Below are positions 5,816 to 9,452 of a stretch of DNA of 9,452 bases, piece by piece. The stretch covers positions 1-9,452 of the forward strand of contig JAZRTT010000005.1 of NCBI GenBank assembly GCA_045652125.1, in the 5' to 3' direction. Both the position numbers and the translations under genes were made by a program. Position 1 is the stretch's first letter; every line of letters begins with the position of its first letter. This DNA is from Avoscillospira sp045652125. GTDB lineage: Bacteria; Bacillota; Clostridia; Oscillospirales; Oscillospiraceae. The notes beneath the pieces were generated by a model. It was not told the origin of the DNA. It saw only the letters and a list, made by a program, of their open reading frames with translations, and did no database searches.

Positions 5816-7015
5816 TCACATCCGCTTTGCAATTTCATTCAGGAATGTTTCCGAATCTACCGCTTGTGCCCGGAAACCCGGCTCCACAAGGCCAACCAGA
5901 TCCTTTGTCATAATGCCGTCGTTGAGGGTTTGGAAACAGGCCTGTTCCAGTCGGTCGGCAAAGGCTTCCAGATCCGCAAGACTGTCCAATTGTGCCCGTT
6001 TCCGCAGGGCACCGCTCCATGCAAAAATAGTGGCCATGGGGTTGGTGGAGGTCTTTTCTCCGGCCTGCCACCTGTAATAATGCTTGGTGACGGTGCCGTG
6101 GGCAGCTTCATACTCTGTGGTACCGTCGGGAGCCACCAGAACGGAGGTCATCATGGCAAGAGACCCGAAGGCGGTGGAGACCATGTCGCTCATGACGTCG
6201 CCGTCGTAATTCTTGCAGGCCCAGATGAAACCGCCTCTGGAGCGGATGACCCGGGCAACGGCATCATCAATGAGGGTATAGAAGTAAGTAATGCCCAATT
6301 CCTTGAACGCTGCTTCATAGGCGGAAAATTCTTCCTCAAAAATGGCTTTGAACTTGCCGTCGTAGACTTTGGCAATGGTATCCTTGGTGGAAAACCAAAG
6401 ATCCTGCCGGGTGTCCAACGCGTACTGGAAGCAGGCTCTTGCAAAGGAACGGATGGATTCGTCTTTATTATGAGCACCCTGCCAGATGGCAGGGCCATGG
6501 ACCTTCTGCACCAGCAGTTCCTGCTTTTCGCCGGTTTCATCCACAAAGGTCATGGTGCAGGTGCCCGGTCGGGTGGTTGCCATATCCACAGACTTGTAGA
6601 CGTCGCCGTAGGCATGACGGGCGATGGTGATGGGAGCTTCCCAGTTCTTCACCACCGGCTTGATGGCATCGATGCAGATGGGCGCCCGGAACACGGTGCC
6701 GTCCAGAATGGAGCGGATGGTCCCGTTGGGGCTTTTCCACATTTCGGTCAGCTGAGGGTATTCCTCCATCCGCTGCCTGTTGGGGGTAATGGTGGCACAT
6801 TTGACCGCGACACCGTACTTCTTGGTGGCAAGCGCCGCATCCACCGTTACCTGATCTTTGGTATCGTTGCGGTGGAGCAGGCCCAGATCATAATATTCCG
6901 TTTTCAGATCCACAAAGGGGAGAATGAGTTTCTCCTTGATGAGCGCCCAGAGCACCCGGGTCATCTCATCGCCGTCCATCTCCACCAGAGGGGTGGTCAT
7001 TTTGATTTTTTCCAT
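5816..7015 (-). CDS. icd: NADP-dependent isocitrate dehydrogenase (type II)
   Basis: A 399-residue isocitrate dehydrogenase that converts isocitrate and NADP+ to 2-oxoglutarate, CO2 and NADPH in the cytoplasm. It is the eukaryote-like type II form, not the E. coli type: VEMDGDEMTRV (11-21), TITPNRQRMEEY (75-86), substrate-binding SPNGTIR (95-101), and R110 and R133. YFYTLIDD (244-251) and the metal-binding KNYDGDVMSD (268-277) follow, then the cofactor loop EAAHGTVTKHY (303-313) and KTSTNPMATIFAW (321-333). Length is normal for the group and all key residues are present. ATG 7015 is preceded by AGAGGTG at 5 nt spacing. It lies about 105 nt after the aconitase-family gene and 4 nt before the methyltransferase start, so all three are probably co-transcribed. 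With the hydratase it forms the oxidative half-cycle that makes 2-oxoglutarate for glutamate synthesis in anaerobes without a full TCA cycle (inference). Confidence 0.97.
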   Translation of the reverse strand: MEKIKMTTPLVEMDGDEMTRVLWALIKEKLILPFVDLKTEYYDLGLLHRNDTKDQVTVDAALATKKYGVAVKCATITPNRQRMEEYPQLTEMWKSPNGTIRSILDGTVFRAPICIDAIKPVVKNWEAPITIARHAYGDVYKSVDMATTRPGTCTMTFVDETGEKQELLVQKVHGPAIWQGAHNKDESIRSFARACFQYALDTRQDLWFSTKDTIAKVYDGKFKAIFEEEFSAYEAAFKELGITYFYTLIDDAVARVIRSRGGFIWACKNYDGDVMSDMVSTAFGSLAMMTSVLVAPDGTTEYEAAHGTVTKHYYRWQAGEKTSTNPMATIFAWSGALRKRAQLDSLADLEAFADRLEQACFQTLNDGIMTKDLVGLVEPGFRAQAVDSETFLNEIAKRM

Positions 7016-7020
7016 TTTTA

Positions 7021-7117
7021 CACCTCTCAGTCAGCTTTGCTGACAGCTATACGCCCCCCTTTTGTCAGCTTCGCTGACATTTCCCCCGCTGGGGGAATCA
7101 CCTCAAGGGGAGCCTTG
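7021..7117. repeat. Cluster of small palindromes between hydratase and dehydrogenase genes
   Basis: Four hairpin units lie in under 100 bases. They are GTCAGC-TTT-GCTGAC (7030-7044), TGTCAGC-TTC-GCTGACA (7063-7079), TTCCCCC-GCT-GGGGGAA (7081-7097) and CAAGG-GGAG-CCTTG (7104-7117). The first two share 15 of 16 bases (7030-7045 against 7064-7079), so they are imperfect copies. The cluster looks like the REP- or MITE-like intergenic elements of gut Clostridia. On the transcribed - strand none is followed by a T tract, so they should not terminate. They may stabilise the upstream transcript or tune the downstream gene, whose ribosome binding site (7021-7027) lies at the edge. Confidence 0.8.
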
Positions 7118-7120
7118 TTT

Positions 7121-9355
7121 TTATTTGCCGTAACCGGCGGCATAGTAGTTCATCAGGCAGCCTTCCCGGAGAATCTGCCGCTCATTTTCTGTCAGACCCT
7201 TGCAGAGCAGTTTCAGCTCCGTCACGCGGTCTGCGGAGATCAGTTTGGCATCAAACGCCTCCCTGCCCTCGGCAAGACCCTTGTTCAGCCCGGGAATGTA
7301 GACCCAATCTCCCACCTGTGCGGCAAACTCCGTGCCCTCAGGCAAGGTGAAGGGGGTCATGCCCCAGTTGATACAGTTGGAACGATACCGCTTGGTGGCA
7401 TATTCCCGGCAAATGTTGGCAAAGCCGCCCAGCACCTTCTGGCAGGAGGCTGCCTGCTCTCTGGCAGAACCGTCACCGGGACGGTTGGCGTAGATACACG
7501 AACCAACAGAGGTTTTGCTCCGGTCACCGCCTGCCTGTACCAGCACACGGCAGGCTTCTTCCTCTTTTTCGCCGTCCCGCACCGCTTTGCTTCTGCTCAC
7601 ATAGGCGGGCTCCCGGCGGCTCAGGGTAAATTCGCTGAGGCCGATGGGATTGGAACGGTAAGAAGAAGTCTCACCGGAGGGAATCAATTCGTCGGTGGTG
7701 GTCACCGGGTCGTGAATGACGGCACACAACTGCACCAGCAGATCGTCAGCCAGTTTGGGCATCCGGGGCCAGTCTTTGATGTTGGGGCCATAGCGCAGCT
7801 CGGCGGAGGGATCGGCTTTGCCGAAGCCCTCGTAGCAGCGTTTTTCATAAACACCGCCGTCAAAGTGATACACCAGCTCTGTTTCTGACGGCAGTTCGTA
7901 GTCAATGTCCGTGGCGGCGGTCAGTACGCCGCCGTTTCTTGCCGTAGCGGCAATGGAGCGGGCATCCATCAGCGCCACAGCAGAGATCTGACCGTTTGCA
8001 GGCTTGGAGCCTTCCCGGTTGGCGAAGTTTCTGGTGGCGTGGCGAATGGAAAGACTGTTGTTGGCCGGGGTATCACCGGCACCGAAGCAAGGGCCGCAGA
8101 AAGCCGGTTTCATGACACAGCCTGCTTCCATCAAAGTGGCTGCCGCGCCGTTTTTGGTCAGCGCCAGAGAGATGGGGGTGGACGACGGGTAGACGCTCAT
8201 GTCAAAATACCCATTGCCGATAGAGCCGCCCTGCAAAATGGCGGCCGCTTCCATAATGTTTTCATACATACCGCCGGAGCAGCCTACGATCACGCCCTGA
8301 TCGCAGGTGACCTTGCCGTTTACGATATTTCTTTGCAGATCCATCGTGACTTTGCCTTCCAGCTGCTTGTTGCAGGCTTTTTCCACTTCGGCAAAGATCT
8401 CCTGCGGCCTTGCCTGCAGGTCGTGGATGGTATAGGCAATAGAGGGGTGGAACGGCAGGGCGATCATACACTCCACCTTGCTCAGGTCGATCTTCACAAC
8501 GCAGTCGTAATAGGCTCCGTTTTTTGGCTTCAGTTCCCGGTATTCCTCCGGTCTGTCGATAGTTTCGTAGTAAGCCTTGACCTTGTCATCGGTCTGCCAG
8601 ACAGAGGTCAGGCAGGAAGTTTCCGTGGTCATGACATCGATTCCGATGCGGTAATCGCAGGAGAGGTTTTTCACGCCGGGACCCACAAACTCCAGCACCT
8701 TATTCTTTACATCGCCGTTGGGGAAGGTGGCAGCCACCAGCGCAAGGGCAACGTCCTGCGGACCGACGCCCTTTCTGGGGGTACCTTCCAGCCAGACCAT
8801 GACCACTTCGGGTGCAGCCACATCATAGGTGTTTTCCAGCAATTGCTTCACCAATTCGCCGCCGCCTTCGCCGATACCCATGCAGCCGTAAGCACCGTAC
8901 CGGGTGTGGGAATCCGAGCCGAGGATCATTTTGCCGCAGCCGGCCAGCCGTTCTCTGGCATACTGATGGATGACGGCCTGATTGGCCGGGACATAGATGC
9001 CGCCGTATTTCTTCGCCGCAGACAGGCCGAAGGCGTGGTCGTCTTCATTGATGGTGCCGCCGACGGCGCACAGGCTGTTATGGCAGTTGGTCATGGCATA
9101 GGGAACGGGGAACTGCTTCAGTCCCGACGCCTTGGCTGTCTGGATAATACCAACAAAGGTGATATCATGGGAGATCAGCGCATCAAACTTCAGCCGCAGC
9201 TTGTCCGGATCGTCGGACTTGTTGTGCTGCCGTAAAATTTCATAGGCGATGGTCTTTTCCCGGGCCTGTTTCGGTGCGGAAACCCCCGCTGCATCTTCTG
9301 CCCAAACCGGCATACCATCTAAAAGGTATGCACCTTTTTTATATACTTCTACCAT
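7121..9355 (-). CDS. acn: Aconitase-family hydratase (aconitate hydratase)
   Basis: A 744-residue aconitase-family enzyme, expected to isomerise citrate to isocitrate through cis-aconitate with a [4Fe-4S] cluster. The GSDSHTRYGA segment (146-155) carries the family DSHT motif. Cluster ligands are Cys359 in VGCSGG and Cys420 and Cys423 in FCGPCFG. NFANREGS (443-450) is the usual motif after the cluster. The C-terminal swivel domain has GDGSAREQAA (627-636), equivalent to the substrate-binding GSSREHAA, and YRSNCINWGMTPF (657-669). All catalytic elements are visible. The length is nearer the mitochondrial-type enzymes than the ~900-residue AcnA. ATG 9355 follows GAGGGAGGA (9362-9370), a strong ribosome binding site. 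Co-location with isocitrate dehydrogenase supports citrate as substrate. Annotation pipelines often call this clostridial group simply 'hydratase', and a related hydro-lyase activity is the main alternative. Confidence 0.94.
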   Translation of the reverse strand: MVEVYKKGAYLLDGMPVWAEDAAGVSAPKQAREKTIAYEILRQHNKSDDPDKLRLKFDALISHDITFVGIIQTAKASGLKQFPVPYAMTNCHNSLCAVGGTINEDDHAFGLSAAKKYGGIYVPANQAVIHQYARERLAGCGKMILGSDSHTRYGAYGCMGIGEGGGELVKQLLENTYDVAAPEVVMVWLEGTPRKGVGPQDVALALVAATFPNGDVKNKVLEFVGPGVKNLSCDYRIGIDVMTTETSCLTSVWQTDDKVKAYYETIDRPEEYRELKPKNGAYYDCVVKIDLSKVECMIALPFHPSIAYTIHDLQARPQEIFAEVEKACNKQLEGKVTMDLQRNIVNGKVTCDQGVIVGCSGGMYENIMEAAAILQGGSIGNGYFDMSVYPSSTPISLALTKNGAAATLMEAGCVMKPAFCGPCFGAGDTPANNSLSIRHATRNFANREGSKPANGQISAVALMDARSIAATARNGGVLTAATDIDYELPSETELVYHFDGGVYEKRCYEGFGKADPSAELRYGPNIKDWPRMPKLADDLLVQLCAVIHDPVTTTDELIPSGETSSYRSNPIGLSEFTLSRREPAYVSRSKAVRDGEKEEEACRVLVQAGGDRSKTSVGSCIYANRPGDGSAREQAASCQKVLGGFANICREYATKRYRSNCINWGMTPFTLPEGTEFAAQVGDWVYIPGLNKGLAEGREAFDAKLISADRVTELKLLCKGLTENERQILREGCLMNYYAAGYGK

Positions 9356-9386
9356 AAAATGTCCTCCCTCGGGGAAACTGTAGTTC

Positions 9387-9420
9387 CTTATAGTTTAACA
9401 CAGTTATGCGACAAAGTAAA
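9387..9420 (-). promoter_or_regulatory. Candidate promoter of the hydratase-dehydrogenase operon
   Basis: Two overlapping options lie on the - strand. TTGTCG (9409-9414) with TATAAG (9387-9392) has 16-nt spacing and the better -10 box; TTTACT (9415-9420) with TAAACT (9392-9397) has 17-nt spacing. Either gives a short leader before the ribosome binding site at 9362-9370. The sequence alone does not decide between them. Confidence 0.5.
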
Positions 9421-9452
9421 CAAAAATACGCCCCCCGCATGGCGGGGGGCGT
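9421..9452 (-). terminator. Rho-independent terminator of a - strand gene beyond the right edge
   Basis: A perfect 11-bp GC-rich stem (9428-9438 with 9442-9452) has a three-base loop and is followed on the - strand by ATTTTTG. It should end transcription from a gene to the right, insulating the hydratase promoter that follows it. The stem may extend past the window end. Confidence 0.85.

Noticed and set aside
7104..7126. CAAGG-GGAG-CCTTG followed by TTTTT as a + strand terminator
   Set aside because: There is no + strand gene upstream for it to end; it is better explained as part of the palindrome cluster.
5864..7888. 674-codon open frame on the + strand antisense to the dehydrogenase and hydratase genes
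   Set aside because: It runs opposite two genes with full catalytic motifs, its product is low in recognisable motifs and glycine/histidine rich, and it has no ribosome binding site. Such frames are common opposite GC-rich genes.
8039..9235. 398-codon open frame on the + strand antisense to the hydratase gene
   Set aside because: It is a mirror of a conserved enzyme gene in codon register, with no ribosome binding site and no domain.
1..9452. CRISPR array or other regularly spaced repeats
   Set aside because: No repeated unit with regular spacing was seen; the only repeats are the palindromes at 7030-7079.

Overview
The window looks like a piece of a Clostridia chromosome (Bacillota, most likely Oscillospiraceae/Ruminococcaceae) where the edge of an accessory island meets core genes. 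The assignment is an inference. It rests on strong GGAGG-type ribosome binding sites, a Clostridia-type large serine recombinase, a eukaryote-like (type II) NADP isocitrate dehydrogenase next to a ~744-residue aconitase-family hydratase, and small GTCAGC-TTC-GCTGAC palindromes of the kind seen between genes in gut Clostridia.

Left part (1-4531, + strand), accessory. Bases 1-891 are the 3' part of a large serine recombinase gene: the end of the recombinase domain, a zinc ribbon and a coiled coil. The catalytic domain lies off the left edge. A possible 55-codon ORF (907-1074) follows. A near-consensus promoter (979-1007) then precedes a tight two-gene operon: an AAA+ ATPase (1044-2006) and, 4 nt downstream, an 826-residue cytoplasmic subtilisin-like serine protease (2011-4491) with an intact Asp/His/Asn/Ser active site. 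This AAA+ ATPase plus subtilase pair matches the IetAS layout, known from an Agrobacterium Ti plasmid as a stability/incompatibility module and later listed among phage-defence systems. It is therefore a divergent member of a known class rather than a wholly new one. The operon ends in a perfect 20-bp bidirectional terminator. The ATPase and protease genes look more AT-rich than the recombinase before them and the metabolic genes after them, which suggests separate acquisition.

Junction (4532-4820). About 235 bases without a convincing gene hold two hairpins, followed by the strong terminator and 3' end of tRNA-Ser(CGA) on the - strand. The tRNA gene is complete, has an encoded CCA and its own promoter, and marks the border with core genes.

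Right part (4821-9452, - strand), core. Reading leftwards from a promoter near 9387-9420, the order is aconitase-family hydratase, NADP isocitrate dehydrogenase, and a TrmH/SpoU-family RNA 2'-O-methyltransferase. The first two enzymes form the citrate to isocitrate to 2-oxoglutarate branch that supplies glutamate. A cluster of palindromes separates hydratase and dehydrogenase and runs up to the dehydrogenase ribosome binding site. The tRNA-Ser promoter overlaps the methyltransferase stop codon, and no terminator separates them, so the operon may read through the tRNA to the shared terminator at 4766-4813. A GC-rich hairpin at the right edge terminates a further - strand gene outside the window.
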